From the NCBI RefSeq assembly GCF_001294205.1, contig NZ_LAQT01000010.1:281643-345642 (forward strand): DNA of 64,000 nt, read 5' to 3'. This stretch comes from Amantichitinum ursilacus. GTDB taxonomy: Bacteria > Pseudomonadota > Gammaproteobacteria > Burkholderiales > Chitinibacteraceae. Below the pieces are notes generated by a model. It saw nothing but the letters and a program-made list of their open reading frames with translations, was not told where the DNA came from and did not search any database. This document shows positions 1 to 8,346 of this stretch, piece after piece; within the stretch, counting starts at the first letter, position 1, and the number at the start of each line of letters is the position of its first letter. Position numbers and translations under genes: made by a program.

Positions 1-60
1 TGGCATTCGTCACCAAAGCGTTACGCCCGTCGCTGACTAAAGGCGGCGTAAGCTTTCGAT

Positions 61-96
61 AAAAAAGGCCAGTTGCGTATGCAAGCTGGCCTTTTT
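61..96. terminator. Bidirectional intrinsic terminator
   Basis: A run of A, a GGCCAG/CTGGCC stem with an inner TTGC/GCAA stem, then a run of T. It reads as a terminator on both strands, so it can end the minus-strand gene that stops at 161 as well as a plus-strand gene entering from the left. One plus-strand frame stops at 60-62, just before the stem, and could be the tail of such a gene, but too little is present to call it. Confidence 0.8.
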
Positions 97-160
97 GCGA
101 CTCAAGTGACGATTTTCGTCACCCGCTAAATTCGAAAATTGTCAGAAAGAGCTGATGGCA

Positions 161-1324
161 TTACGCCAAAGCGGGTCGTGTACCGGTTAACAGATAGTCG
201 ATCAGCTCGCGCACCGGGCGGATTGCCGCGCCAAACGGTAGGGGGTCGGCGCCGCGGAAGAACAAGCCGCGTGCAACTTCACCGCGCATGGCGGCGGCCA
301 GTTTCAGGTCGATGCAGAACTGGCCCACCTTGGCCAGGCCGTCGCGCAAGCCGCAGACTGACAGGCAGTTCATGCCTTGGGTGCAGCGTGCGGGGTCGGC
401 CTTGGCGTTGGATTGCAGTCGCGCTTCGCGGTTGATGTAGTTCTTCAACCATGGCGTCAGTACCGCGCGCGCGGGCAGGCCGGCCACGCTCATAAACTCG
501 ACAATGTCGTCGGGGCCTGCGTTGGCCAGTATTTGCTTGAAGTTCTCGTGCGCGTCGCCTTCCTGCGTGACGGCGAAGGCGGTGCCCAATTGCACGGCGC
601 TGGCGCCATTGGCCAGATAGTGCGCTACTTGCTCGTGCTGGTTGATGCCACCGGCCACGATCAGCGGCACCTGGCGTTCGCCCAGTTGCAGCTCGCGGAA
701 GACGTCGTGGGTTTCGGCCAGCACGCGGTCGAATTCAAACTTTGGATTATTGATATCGTCCAGCCGCGTTGCGCCCAGGTGGCCGCCCGCATGCGCCGGG
801 TGTTCGATCACGATGGCGTCAGGCAGGCGATTCTTTTTGATCCACTTTTTAAGAATGACCGCGATGCCGCGGCTGTCTGACAAAATCGGAATCAGCGCGA
901 TATGCGGAAAGCTGGCCGTTACTTCAGGCAGGTCCAGTGGCAGCCCTGCACCCATCACGATGGCGTCCGCGCCCGATTCGCAAGCCTGGCGCACATACCC
1001 CACATTCGAAGCCACTGCTTTCATCACGTTAACGGCCACCATGCCATTACCGGATGCGGTGTGCTGCGCCAGTTTGATTTCACGATCCAGCGCGATGTAG
1101 TTGAGCGTGTCCAGGCCTGCCTGGTCTTTGATGTCTTTGCTTTGCGCCAGCAGGTCGGGGTGATGGTGGCGCAGATCGACGGAAGCCACCGTGCCTACGG
1201 CGCCGAGTGCAGCGACCGCGCCAGCCAGCTTGTGGGCGGAAACACCGACGCCCATGCCACCCTGGACGACCGGGAGCAGTGTTTTGCCCTTGATCTGCAG
1301 GGGATTGAAGCGATGATTCAGCAT
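161..1324 (-). CDS. Nitronate monooxygenase-like flavoprotein (NMO/2-nitropropane dioxygenase family)
   Basis: A 387-residue FMN-binding TIM-barrel protein of the nitronate monooxygenase / FabK-like family. The N-terminal substrate and FMN loop (PVVQGGMGVGVS), the family motif EHPAHAGGHLG near the middle and the phosphate-binding IVAGGI stretch are all visible. The C-terminal part carries several cysteines (CTQGMNCLSVCG), as in the long NMO subgroup. I start the gene at the ATG at 1324 because the family similarity begins there; the frame stays open about 100 bp further upstream without similarity. The physiological substrate, nitronate oxidation or another flavin reaction, cannot be fixed from sequence. 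It lies downstream of nrdG on the same strand with a gap of about 110 bp, so co-transcription is possible but not shown. Confidence 0.85.
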   Translation of the reverse strand: MLNHRFNPLQIKGKTLLPVVQGGMGVGVSAHKLAGAVAALGAVGTVASVDLRHHHPDLLAQSKDIKDQAGLDTLNYIALDREIKLAQHTASGNGMVAVNVMKAVASNVGYVRQACESGADAIVMGAGLPLDLPEVTASFPHIALIPILSDSRGIAVILKKWIKKNRLPDAIVIEHPAHAGGHLGATRLDDINNPKFEFDRVLAETHDVFRELQLGERQVPLIVAGGINQHEQVAHYLANGASAVQLGTAFAVTQEGDAHENFKQILANAGPDDIVEFMSVAGLPARAVLTPWLKNYINREARLQSNAKADPARCTQGMNCLSVCGLRDGLAKVGQFCIDLKLAAAMRGEVARGLFFRGADPLPFGAAIRPVRELIDYLLTGTRPALA

Positions 1325-1435
1325 GGACGGAGCCTTTGGCGAGAGAATTAAGATTCGCGAGTCTGCCGGTTTCGCCGCGCCCATTTCTTGATCTGAGTCA
1401 AAACGTTTCAGTGGAGATGATGCTGTCAAAAATAT

Positions 1436-2149
1436 TCACGTTATTCCGCGCACGCTGAAATGGGCAAACAGAGCGCCCATTTCGCTTAAAAGCGCGGCGT
1501 CCGGCCAGCCCTGGGCGATCGGCAACGCCTGGTCGCAACCCGCAGCGCGGTAAGGTTGCAACACATAATGTTGAACGCCTTGCACGGCCAGCGTGGCGGC
1601 CAGGCGGCGTAGTTGCGCCGTATCTAATAAGGCGGGATGCAGCGTGGTGCGGCATTCATAGGCCACGCCGCTGGCCAGCAAGTGTTGCAGCGACGTGCGC
1701 GCCTGCGCGCCACTTTTAAGCCTGGTGGTGATCTGCGCGTAATCCGCAAATGGCGCTTTGATATCAAAGCCCACCCAGTCGAGTAGCGGCAGGCAGCGCG
1801 CCAGGCGCTCTGGCCACGCGCCGCCGGTATGCAGCGCGGTCTTCATGCCCAGCGCTTTTACATCGGCCAGCATGCGCGGCAGCAATGGCTCGCTCAGCGG
1901 CTCGCCGCCGGAGAACACCGCGGCGTCCAGCAAATGGCGCCGGGTTTGCAGCCACGCCAGCGTATCGGACCAGGCGGGCGCCCCCGCATGCGGCTTGCGG
2001 CTAAGCAGATGCGGATTGTGGCAATAACTGCAGCGCCATGGGCAGCCCGCCAGAAACACCACGCACGCCAGTTGTCCCGGGTAATCCACGCTGGAAAAAG
2101 GGATCAAGCCGCCGATAACAGGCTGTCTGGTTTGCGCGGTGAGCGTCAT
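1436..2149 (-). CDS. nrdG: Anaerobic ribonucleotide reductase activase (radical SAM)
   Basis: A 237-residue radical-SAM activase that installs the glycyl radical on the anaerobic ribonucleotide reductase. The [4Fe-4S] cluster motif CPWRCSYCHNP, preceded by SSVDYPG, is typical of the NrdG / pyruvate formate-lyase activase group, and a SAM-contacting SGGEPL motif follows. The ATG at 2149 is chosen because AAGG lies just upstream and it begins 10 bp after the small nrdD gene stops; a longer frame to 2188 would overlap that gene. Its place behind the two nrdD genes fits an nrdD-nrdD'-nrdG operon. The partner radical site is on the separate 57-residue protein upstream. Confidence 0.92.
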   Translation of the reverse strand: MTLTAQTRQPVIGGLIPFSSVDYPGQLACVVFLAGCPWRCSYCHNPHLLSRKPHAGAPAWSDTLAWLQTRRHLLDAAVFSGGEPLSEPLLPRMLADVKALGMKTALHTGGAWPERLARCLPLLDWVGFDIKAPFADYAQITTRLKSGAQARTSLQHLLASGVAYECRTTLHPALLDTAQLRRLAATLAVQGVQHYVLQPYRAAGCDQALPIAQGWPDAALLSEMGALFAHFSVRGIT

Positions 2150-2159
2150 TGCGGTTGCC

Positions 2160-2333
2160 TTATTGTTTAAAGAATTGGCGTTCGGCAAATTCGGCTTGTT
2201 TGCCGATATTAAAGGCCGAAACCGGACGGTGATAACCCATTACGCGGGTCCAGATTTCGCAACGTGTACGCAAGGACGGATCAAGTTGGGTGGCTTGTTG
2301 TTGCAGCATTTCAGGGCGGATGGGTGCGTTCAT
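2160..2333 (-). CDS. nrdD: Separate glycyl-radical domain of the anaerobic ribonucleotide reductase
   Basis: A 57-residue protein. Its C-terminal half holds the glycyl-radical signature RVMGY, with Gly33 as the predicted radical residue, followed by FNIGKQ, which matches the extreme C-terminus of full-length NrdD proteins. The large NrdD upstream lacks this segment, so here the radical-bearing end is its own gene. A Shine-Dalgarno AAGGAA lies 9 bp before the ATG, arguing for independent translation. The gene is in the same frame as the large nrdD and is separated from its TGA stop by 11 sense codons, so read-through would give a conventional full-length protein. Small stand-alone NrdD pieces have been annotated in other genomes as I recall. 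That this one complements the large subunit in trans is inference. Confidence 0.85.
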   Translation of the reverse strand: MNAPIRPEMLQQQATQLDPSLRTRCEIWTRVMGYHRPVSAFNIGKQAEFAERQFFKQ

Positions 2334-2366
2334 GGTGGCGTATTCCTTGTTAATAAAATAAGTGGA

Positions 2367-4115
2367 TCAGGCGACGAGGTCAGGTTGGCCCAGCAATTCG
2401 GCATCGCAGCGCGGGCAGAACTCGTGCTGGCCGCTTAAATAGCCATGCTTGGGACAGATCGAAAACGTGGGAGAAATGGTGATATACGGCAGGCGGAATT
2501 GCGTGAGTGCGCGTTGTACCAACGCGCGGCAGGCATCGGCCGAAACCATCGCTTCATTCATATATAAATGCAGCACCGTGCCGCCGGTGTATTGGCGCTG
2601 CAGTTCTTCTTGTTGTTCCAGCGCGTGGAAGGGGTCATCGGTATAGCCCACCGGCAATTGGGTGGAATTGGTGTAATACGGCTGCGACGGCGTACCCGCT
2701 TGCAAAATGCCGGGACAACAGCGTTGATCGGCTTTGGCAAAACGATACGTGGTGCCTTCAGCGGGCGTGGCCTCCAGGTTATATAAATGGCCGGTTTGCT
2801 CCTGAAATTGAGTAATGCGCGCACGGATATGCGTCATTAAACGCAAGGCCAAAGCTTTGCCGCTGGCGCTGGTGATATCGTCCGCGCCCGCGCTGAAATT
2901 GCGGATCATCTCGTTAACGCCATTCACGCCCACGGTGCTGAAATGATTGCGCAGGGTGCCCAGATAACGCTGCGTATACGGATACAAACCGCCATCCATA
3001 AAGCGCTGAATCAATTCGCGTTTGATTTCCAGACTGTCGCGCGCCAGATCCATCAGCGCATCAACGCGCGCCAGTAAACCGGCTTCGTCACCCTGATATT
3101 CAAAGCCCAGCCGTGCGCAATTCAGCGTTACCACGCCCAGACTGCCGGTTTGTTCGGCTGAGCCAAACAGCCCATTGCCGCGCTTGAGCAATTCACGCAA
3201 ATCAAGCTGCAAACGGCAGCACATCGAACGCACCATGTGCGGTTCCAGATCGCTATTCAAAAAGTTCTGGAAGTAGGGCAAGCCATAGCGCGCCGTCATT
3301 TCAAACAAAGGACGGGTATTGGGATGGTCCCACGGAAAATCACGCGTGATGTTGTAAGTGGGAATTGGAAAGGTAAACACGCGCCCGCGCGCATCGCCTT
3401 CGGTCATCACCTCGATATAAGCGCGATTAAGCATATCCATTTCGGCCTGCAATTCACCATAGGTAAACGGCATTTCCTGGCCACCCACATACGGAATCTG
3501 CTCGCGCAAATCCGCCGGGCAAATCCAGTCAAACGTCAGATTGGTAAACGGCGTTTGCGTGCCCCAGCGGCTGGGCACATTCAGATTAAAGATCAGTTCC
3601 TGAATGCATTGTTTGACCGCGTCATAACTGAGCTGATCCACCCGCACCAACGGCGCCAGATAGGTATCGAATGACGAAAACGCCTGCGCGCCCGCCCATT
3701 CGTTTTGCAGAGTGCCAAGAAAATTGACGATCTGCCCGATTGCACTGGAAAGATGTTTAGGCGGCCGCGCATCAATCTTGCCGGGCACGCCGTTAAAGCC
3801 TTCATGTAATAGCCGCCTTAAAGACCAACCGGCGCAATAGCCGCATAACATATCCAGATCATGAATATGCATTGCACCACTGCGATGCGCCTCGCTAACC
3901 TCGGGCGGATAAACCGCATCCAGCCAGTAATTGGCGATGACCTTGCCGCTGGTGTTAAGAATCAGCCCGCCCAGGCTCCAGCCCTGATTGGCATTGGCGT
4001 TAACGCGCCAGTCGGAGCGATCAAGATATTCATTAAGCGTGGCTATGGGATCAACCAGCGTGGCGGCCGCGCTGCGCAAGGTAGGAAGCGGGGTGCGGCT
4101 AACAGGAGCAGACAT
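2367..4115 (-). CDS. nrdD: Anaerobic ribonucleoside-triphosphate reductase, large part lacking the radical domain
   Basis: A 582-residue class III ribonucleotide reductase that makes deoxynucleotides without oxygen. The ten-stranded barrel region is complete and includes the catalytic loop around SMCC. The C-terminal zinc site is present: C553 and H556, then C567 and C570 (CPKH, CPRC). The protein stops at 582, just before the place where the glycyl-radical RVxGY segment should be; that segment is the next gene. No N-terminal ATP-cone is evident, as in short NrdD types. The stop is TGA and the downstream gene is in frame. Two NrdR boxes lie upstream, and the Tn7-like element begins 92 bp before the ATG, so the original promoter may be cut off from its distal activating sites. 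Confidence 0.93.
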   Translation of the reverse strand: MSAPVSRTPLPTLRSAAATLVDPIATLNEYLDRSDWRVNANANQGWSLGGLILNTSGKVIANYWLDAVYPPEVSEAHRSGAMHIHDLDMLCGYCAGWSLRRLLHEGFNGVPGKIDARPPKHLSSAIGQIVNFLGTLQNEWAGAQAFSSFDTYLAPLVRVDQLSYDAVKQCIQELIFNLNVPSRWGTQTPFTNLTFDWICPADLREQIPYVGGQEMPFTYGELQAEMDMLNRAYIEVMTEGDARGRVFTFPIPTYNITRDFPWDHPNTRPLFEMTARYGLPYFQNFLNSDLEPHMVRSMCCRLQLDLRELLKRGNGLFGSAEQTGSLGVVTLNCARLGFEYQGDEAGLLARVDALMDLARDSLEIKRELIQRFMDGGLYPYTQRYLGTLRNHFSTVGVNGVNEMIRNFSAGADDITSASGKALALRLMTHIRARITQFQEQTGHLYNLEATPAEGTTYRFAKADQRCCPGILQAGTPSQPYYTNSTQLPVGYTDDPFHALEQQEELQRQYTGGTVLHLYMNEAMVSADACRALVQRALTQFRLPYITISPTFSICPKHGYLSGQHEFCPRCDAELLGQPDLVA

Positions 4116-4122
4116 CGGCGGG

Positions 4123-4169
4123 CCTCAAGATATGGTGTTTGTTTGGCTGACCGATACCATATCTTGTGT
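4123..4169 (-). promoter_or_regulatory. Tandem NrdR boxes of the nrdD promoter
   Basis: Two 16-bp palindromic sites, 4123-4138 and 4154-4169, start 31 bp apart, which is the three-helical-turn spacing known for the NrdR repressor. They match an ACAC-TATATATA-GTGT type consensus at roughly 11-13 of 16 positions by eye. Together they form an 11-bp perfect inverted repeat, CAAGATATGGT and ACCATATCTTG. They predict dATP/ATP-dependent repression of the nrdD-nrdG operon. The distal box ends 32 bp from the duplicated target site of the transposon. Confidence 0.75.
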
Positions 4170-4201
4170 TTGAGGCGGACGAAACTCACAAGCCGCGCAA
4201 A

Positions 4202-4206
4202 CTTGA
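4202..4206. repeat. Target-site duplication, left copy (CTTGA)
   Basis: CTTGA directly precedes the TGT of the left end. The same five bases follow the ACA of the right end at 40403-40407. A 5-bp duplication is the hallmark of Tn7-family transposition. Confidence 0.85.
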
Positions 4207-4276
4207 TGTTCGTCAAATTAAAGGTTGAAATCCTACAATCAAAGAATGAAATCCTAAATAGCCAAAGGCTGAAATC
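4207..4276 (+). repeat. Left transposon end with three TnsB-type sites
   Basis: TGT terminus followed by three TGAAATC cores at 4226-4232, 4247-4253 and 4270-4276, spaced 21 and 23 bp, about two helical turns. Each is preceded by a CAAAG/TAAAG-like stretch. By analogy with Tn7 ends these are the binding sites of the DDE transposase TnsB. Confidence 0.8.
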
Positions 4277-4980
4277 GACGCATACGGCATTTGTAAAGGC
4301 CAAGTATTTAAGGAGCTAGACGTTTGCCTGCGGCCAGCTCGGCGACCTTCGGTGGCGCTGTGCGGCGCACGTTGTAAACGGAAGCCGTCAGAGGGCGCAA
4401 CGGCACGTGGGTTATTTCAGCTGACTCAAGAGCCGCCTAGACAGTGTTGGTGGTTTCGATCAATTCTGTCATATCTGTTTCCTCGCATTTTTGTTTGCCC
4501 ATCTCTCCGCCGGAGCGATGATCACCTTTTCGGTGATTGCAATGAGCCCGGCCCCCTGGAAAGCGTAGCGTGGGCTTGACCCTCTGAGCGGTTCGGCTGC
4601 AATCACACTCCAGGCAAAGGTGCGGCTTCGGGAAAAGGAGAGAGGGAATCCCTGGTGACGGACAAGGCTGGGCGAAGCCCCCTCCCATCACGGGGAGGGG
4701 AAGGGTGGGAAGCTTTTGTTGGTGGGGCTAACCACCGGCCGGATAAATGTCCGCCTTGCACTGCAGCGGGCCGGCGCTAGCCTAGTGCGATGACGATTCC
4801 CCGGCGGTAGCAGGGCAACGAACCCGCATAACCCAGCCACGCGGGATCGGCCGCTAACTTTGCAATCGAGCGAAACCCCGCTTTTGCAGGTGGATGCCCG
4901 CCGTCCCGGCTGCTACGTCGGCGACCAGCTCGTCGCCCTGATCCCGGCCGCGTCCGGTCTCCGGACGTCGTCGCAAGGGG
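4277..4980. other. Stretch without a recognisable gene
   Basis: Apart from short open frames I see no coding sequence with a plausible ribosome site or family similarity, and no clear RNA gene. A G/C-rich inverted stretch near 4680-4700 (CCCTCCC...GGGGAGGGG) is probably only composition. Confidence 0.5.
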
Positions 4981-5461
4981 TCAGCGGGGTGGCAGTACCA
5001 GCCGGTAACTGAGCCGATCCGCAACCCTATGCGCCCCCAAGGCCTGACAAAACGCAATGCCGCGGATTGAACGCCTTGACGGGCCAATCCACGCGGCAAC
5101 AACCATGATCGGCGGCGTATTGCGTAACCCAGCTCATCAAGGCGTGGCCGACGCCGCGGCCGCGCTGATCGCTGCGCACGTACAGTTCTTTCAGTTGCAG
5201 CTGGCGGCTTTGGCCGGGCGAGGATTCTACGAGTGACCAAGTCAGCGCCACTGCAGCAAAACCCAGCACATGGTCCGCCTCGTCAATGGCGACGACCAGC
5301 CGCAATGGAGAATCGGGAGCCCGCAGATTGTCGCGCAAATGCGTTTGCACGCTTGATCGTTCAGGCAGCGCGCCTTGGTGGTAATGACCATGCAATTCGC
5401 AGAGCGCGTCAACCAACGATTCTTGCGGTCCGGTTGAAAACAGAAACACTTGCATAGGCAT
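4981..5461 (-). pseudogene. GNAT acetyltransferase, frameshifted
   Basis: The first 130 codons encode a GNAT-family N-acetyltransferase with the acetyl-CoA loop (YVRSDQRGRGVGHAL). Near 5061-5065 one base is missing. In the current frame the protein ends after 144 residues, but after a one-base correction the sequence continues with the expected GNAT C-terminus (RGIAFCQALGA, then LSYRLVLPP) to a stop at 4981-4983. The intact ancestor would have been about 160 residues. The acceptor substrate is unknown. It is the first gene remnant inside the left end. Confidence 0.75.
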
Positions 5462-5787
5462 CGAATAGCTCGAGTGGGTAATGCATTAAGAGTGGGGGAC
5501 GGGCGCACATGACTCCGACGTATTCAAGCGGACAGCTGCGCTTGCGGCAACGGTCTGAACCGGAATAGAACTGCGCTCGCTGCAGCCGGTCTCGTCCGAA
5601 AATGGGAAGAGGCTGACCTCAAAGTGTAGCAAGAGAGCCAGGAGTCGCCCCGCGCCGAGCAAAACGGCAAGCGCATTGTGGCCGCATGCGTGCGATAAAT
5701 CCGGCAGCGATAATGCGTATCATCGTTGCGCGGCCGAAGGGATGAGATCCCGAAAAAACGGCTAGCGACCGAGGTTGTGCTTACCAG
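5462..5787. other. Stretch without a recognisable gene
   Basis: No supported coding sequence. The last part, from about 5740, resembles the DNA just upstream of the intact membrane-protein gene at 40676 (for example GTTGTGCTTAC in both), so the homology block starts before the pseudogene proper. Confidence 0.5.
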
Positions 5788-6247
5788 GGAGCTTGTTTTT
5801 GGATATCAGGAAACCCGGGAACTGCCTGGCCGCCCTCGCCGTGTTGATTTCGTTGTGTGGAGTAGTCATCCATGTCGGTGCAATTTTCGCGGGATTGCCG
5901 TGACTCCGGTTTTTCAATGCGCCGCAAAAAATGATCGCTTCATATGAAGCGGGAACCCGGCTTGCGACAGCAAGCTGCCTCCTGATCGCTGGATTAATGG
6001 GCATTTGTGCCTACTACGCTGCATCCGCGCCTGGAATCGTTCGGCGCGCCCTGTGCTGCAGCAATCGGGATTGCTGGTAATAGCGACCGTATGTGTCATT
6101 CGCACCGCTCTTCTACCCGTTCTGGTGACCAGACACCCGGAATTAAGAAATACTATCGAGATTGTGGCTGCGATTATCTGGGGTAGCGCGGGAGTGGGCT
6201 TTATAGCGGGTTTTTTCATAGCTTATGATAGTCGGCGCGGTCACTGA
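5788..6247 (+). pseudogene. Decayed copy of the four-helix membrane protein gene at 40676
   Basis: The DNA is clearly similar along its whole length to 40676-41116, outside the element. The start codon is lost, a Trp codon has become TGA near 5898, and the frame shifts near 6050. The second half is still open as 6005-6247 and keeps RHPELRNT and IIWGSAGVGF, matching the intact protein. It is a dead paralog. Confidence 0.8.
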
Positions 6248-6572
6248 CCTGGATGCACAGATCGCCAGAAATCCGGTTTGAGGTGTTTCGCTCATACCCA
6301 ATTTACATCGATCCATGCCACGGCTGCCGCAGGCGCTCTTGCAAGCGCGATCCCTCTCTTGGCCAGTCGCCGTGACAATTGATTACGCGTGTTGCTCCAC
6401 CGCATCCACCCGACGTTTGTGGCTAACTGTAATCGTCGTCCGACCCCCCTCTTTGCCCGTTTCATTCAGGCTGACGGCGATGCGGCTGCCTTTGTATCCA
6501 GTGTCTCTATAGCTTTTTCCATAGTCATTCCGCAATCACCCATTGTCACGAACGACACGAGGTCGCGCGTTG
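6164..6572 (+). repeat. Inverted duplication, copy A
   Basis: About 410 bp that reappear in reverse orientation at about 21780-22200. It contains the tail of the membrane-protein pseudogene and the decayed copy of the 80-90-residue unknown protein. The copies have diverged by many point changes and small indels, so the duplication is not recent. Confidence 0.75.
6293..6570 (-). pseudogene. Decayed copy of the unknown protein at 21826
   Basis: The minus strand begins like the plus-strand gene at 21826 (SFVTMGDCGM, then MEKAIE), but the frame shifts soon after and runs into a stop. The matching later codons (TITVS, AVAVAW-like) are in another frame. Confidence 0.65.
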
Positions 6573-6689
6573 ACCTACTGTTTGGAGGCGCTGCGACCAA
6601 GGGACGTTTGCCGTTCGGAAACTGGACCGATTGAGGCGGTATAGTTGTAATTAGGATAGATTGTAAAGCAAGCATGTCCATCTTGAGGG

Positions 6690-7535
6690 TTATCCCAAGG
6701 TGGCCTCAGCGGAACTCACGCAGTTCGCAATCAACGTGCTGATGGTCATCGGCCCGACACCACCAGGTACTGGCGTATATGCGGCCACGCGGGATGCCAA
6801 GGGTTTCAGTTCAATATCCCCAACGCCGTCAGGGTGATAACCGGCATCAACTACGACTGCGCCATCTTTAATCCACTTGGCCTTGATGAAGGCAGGTTTA
6901 CCCACGGCGCCCACTACCACGTCAGCCTGTCTGACCAAGTCTGGCAAATTCGCGGTATGGGAGTGGCAGATGGTCACTGTACAGTCGGCGTTCAACAGCA
7001 TCATTGCCATGGGTTTACCCAAAATAGGGCTCCGGCCCACGACCACCGCATGCTTACCACGCAGTTCAATCCCGTAGGCAGACAATAGTTGCATGATGCC
7101 TCCCGGCGTTGCGCTACTGTATGCGCATTCACCCATCGTCATCCGGCCAAATCCGAGGCAGGTTACACCGTCGACATCTTTGTTTCGGGCTATGGCATCA
7201 AAGCAGAGGCGCTCGTCAACATGTTTTGGCACAGGGTGTTGCAACAAGATGCCATGCACATCCGGATTGCCATTGAGCGAATGGATTTGGTCGAGCAAAT
7301 CTTCCGTAGTCGTCGATGCAGGCAGCTCAATCCGGAGAGAATCCATCCCCACGCGCGCGCATGCATTGGCTTTCATCTTGACGTAGGTCGCGGATGCAGG
7401 GTCATCGCCCACCAGGATTGTCGCTAGAATCGGGATCCGACCGCCTGTTACTCTTTTAAAATTTGCAACCCGCGCGCCCAAGTCGAGCTCGCGCTGTATT
7501 GCAGTGGCTTTGCCATCCAGTACAACTACAGTCAT
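6690..7535 (-). CDS. folD: Methylenetetrahydrofolate dehydrogenase/cyclohydrolase (cargo copy)
   Basis: A 281-residue bifunctional FolD that interconverts 5,10-methylene-THF, 5,10-methenyl-THF and 10-formyl-THF using NADP(H). Visible signatures are the catalytic YVKMK motif with its lysine, the VHGILLQHP segment, the NADP-binding [12 protein letters not shown] loop and the C-terminal [11 protein letters not shown] motif. The ATG at 7535 is chosen because the conserved protein begins there; the frame extends to 7622 without similarity. FolD is normally a single housekeeping gene, so its presence in a transposon suggests a second, horizontally moved copy. That could relieve folate limitation or antifolate stress, but the role is inference. 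Confidence 0.93.
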   Translation of the reverse strand: MTVVVLDGKATAIQRELDLGARVANFKRVTGGRIPILATILVGDDPASATYVKMKANACARVGMDSLRIELPASTTTEDLLDQIHSLNGNPDVHGILLQHPVPKHVDERLCFDAIARNKDVDGVTCLGFGRMTMGECAYSSATPGGIMQLLSAYGIELRGKHAVVVGRSPILGKPMAMMLLNADCTVTICHSHTANLPDLVRQADVVVGAVGKPAFIKAKWIKDGAVVVDAGYHPDGVGDIELKPLASRVAAYTPVPGGVGPMTISTLIANCVSSAEATLG

Positions 7536-7609
7536 GATCGGCCCCGTGTAAAGATCGTGGATTATTGCACATCGCCTGAATTCGAGAGGTACCAAGGGAG
7601 CCAGGAAGA

Positions 7610-7771
7610 CTATGACTGGCACTGTTCAACGCTTGCTAGCAGTTTCAAGGCGAGAATCGGGCCCACGACGTCGATTGCACCGAGCAGACCTTCCGCACAT
7701 TCGCAATATTTAGTGCAATAAGATCTGGGAAATCCGGTGATCTTGCTTTTGATGGAAATCTTGTTCGTCAT
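7610..7771 (-). CDS. Possible small protein, unknown
   Basis: A 53-codon frame beginning MTNKISIK between the exonuclease gene and folD on the same strand. It contains several cysteines (CTKYCEC) and a hydrophobic C-terminal part. No family is recognised and no clear ribosome site is seen; it may be chance. Confidence 0.25.
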   Translation of the reverse strand: MTNKISIKSKITGFPRSYCTKYCECAEGLLGAIDVVGPILALKLLASVEQCQS

Positions 7772-7805
7772 GGAAAACGCCTGCTGCGTGTGGCAACTTC
7801 GCACG

Positions 7806-8312
7806 CTAAGCACCTGTCGAGCAACGTTTCCATGTTTTATTGGCATCCATCCATGCCAGCCAGCCAGCCCGGTGCGCTCTTGCGTCATAGAGCGCATGGT
7901 GCCAAGGGCTATCCTTGGAGTGGTAGGCGGCGACCGCTTTATCAAAAATACCTGAATCGATCATTGGCCTCAGATCTAACCAGCCAACAAAATTAACTGG
8001 CCATTCACCTTCGAATGTATCAGCCAGCAGATCTCGGTCATGCTGGGAGTCACAAGCGAGAGTTACGCTTCTCGGAAGTGTGGCAAACCAAGCACGTAGT
8101 CTCGTCTGTATATCAGCTTCCCGAGTGATCGCGTTCGGCAGGAGACCTAAATGCCTCCATACCTCCGCCTGCACAAACGAGTTACAGATTGCCCGGTCAA
8201 AATCCTGAACTTCAAGATAAAGCTCATGTTGGCCGTCCTCACTTACCAGTCCAATGCTGATCAACTGACTGTCACTGAAGTCTGTGAATTCGGTATCGAG
8301 AAAGACCAGCAT
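7806..8312 (-). CDS. DEDDh 3'-5' exoribonuclease-like protein
   Basis: A 168-residue exonuclease of the RNase-T-like fold. The ExoI motif is FLDTEFTD, the second acidic motif is in CDSQHDRDLL, and the last, HxAxxD, is in HHALYDARAH. These four acidic residues and the histidine would bind two metal ions for 3'-5' hydrolysis of RNA or single-stranded DNA. The ATG at 8312, with AAGG just upstream, is preferred over a TTG at 8369. The gene follows the XRE regulator on the same strand with 34 bp between them, so the two look like an operon. Such regulator-nuclease pairs are often defence or toxin modules; here this is inference. Confidence 0.75.
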   Translation of the reverse strand: MLVFLDTEFTDFSDSQLISIGLVSEDGQHELYLEVQDFDRAICNSFVQAEVWRHLGLLPNAITREADIQTRLRAWFATLPRSVTLACDSQHDRDLLADTFEGEWPVNFVGWLDLRPMIDSGIFDKAVAAYHSKDSPWHHALYDARAHRAGWLAWMDANKTWKRCSTGA

Positions 8313-8346
8313 ACGAGAGCCTTGGTAAACGACGTTAGCAGATCCG

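Noticed and set aside
4226..4276. Short repeats at regular spacing, considered as a CRISPR array
   Set aside because: The conserved part is only about 7-12 bp, spacing is 21-23 bp, and inverted counterparts occur at 40269-40383. This fits transposase sites, and no cas genes are present.
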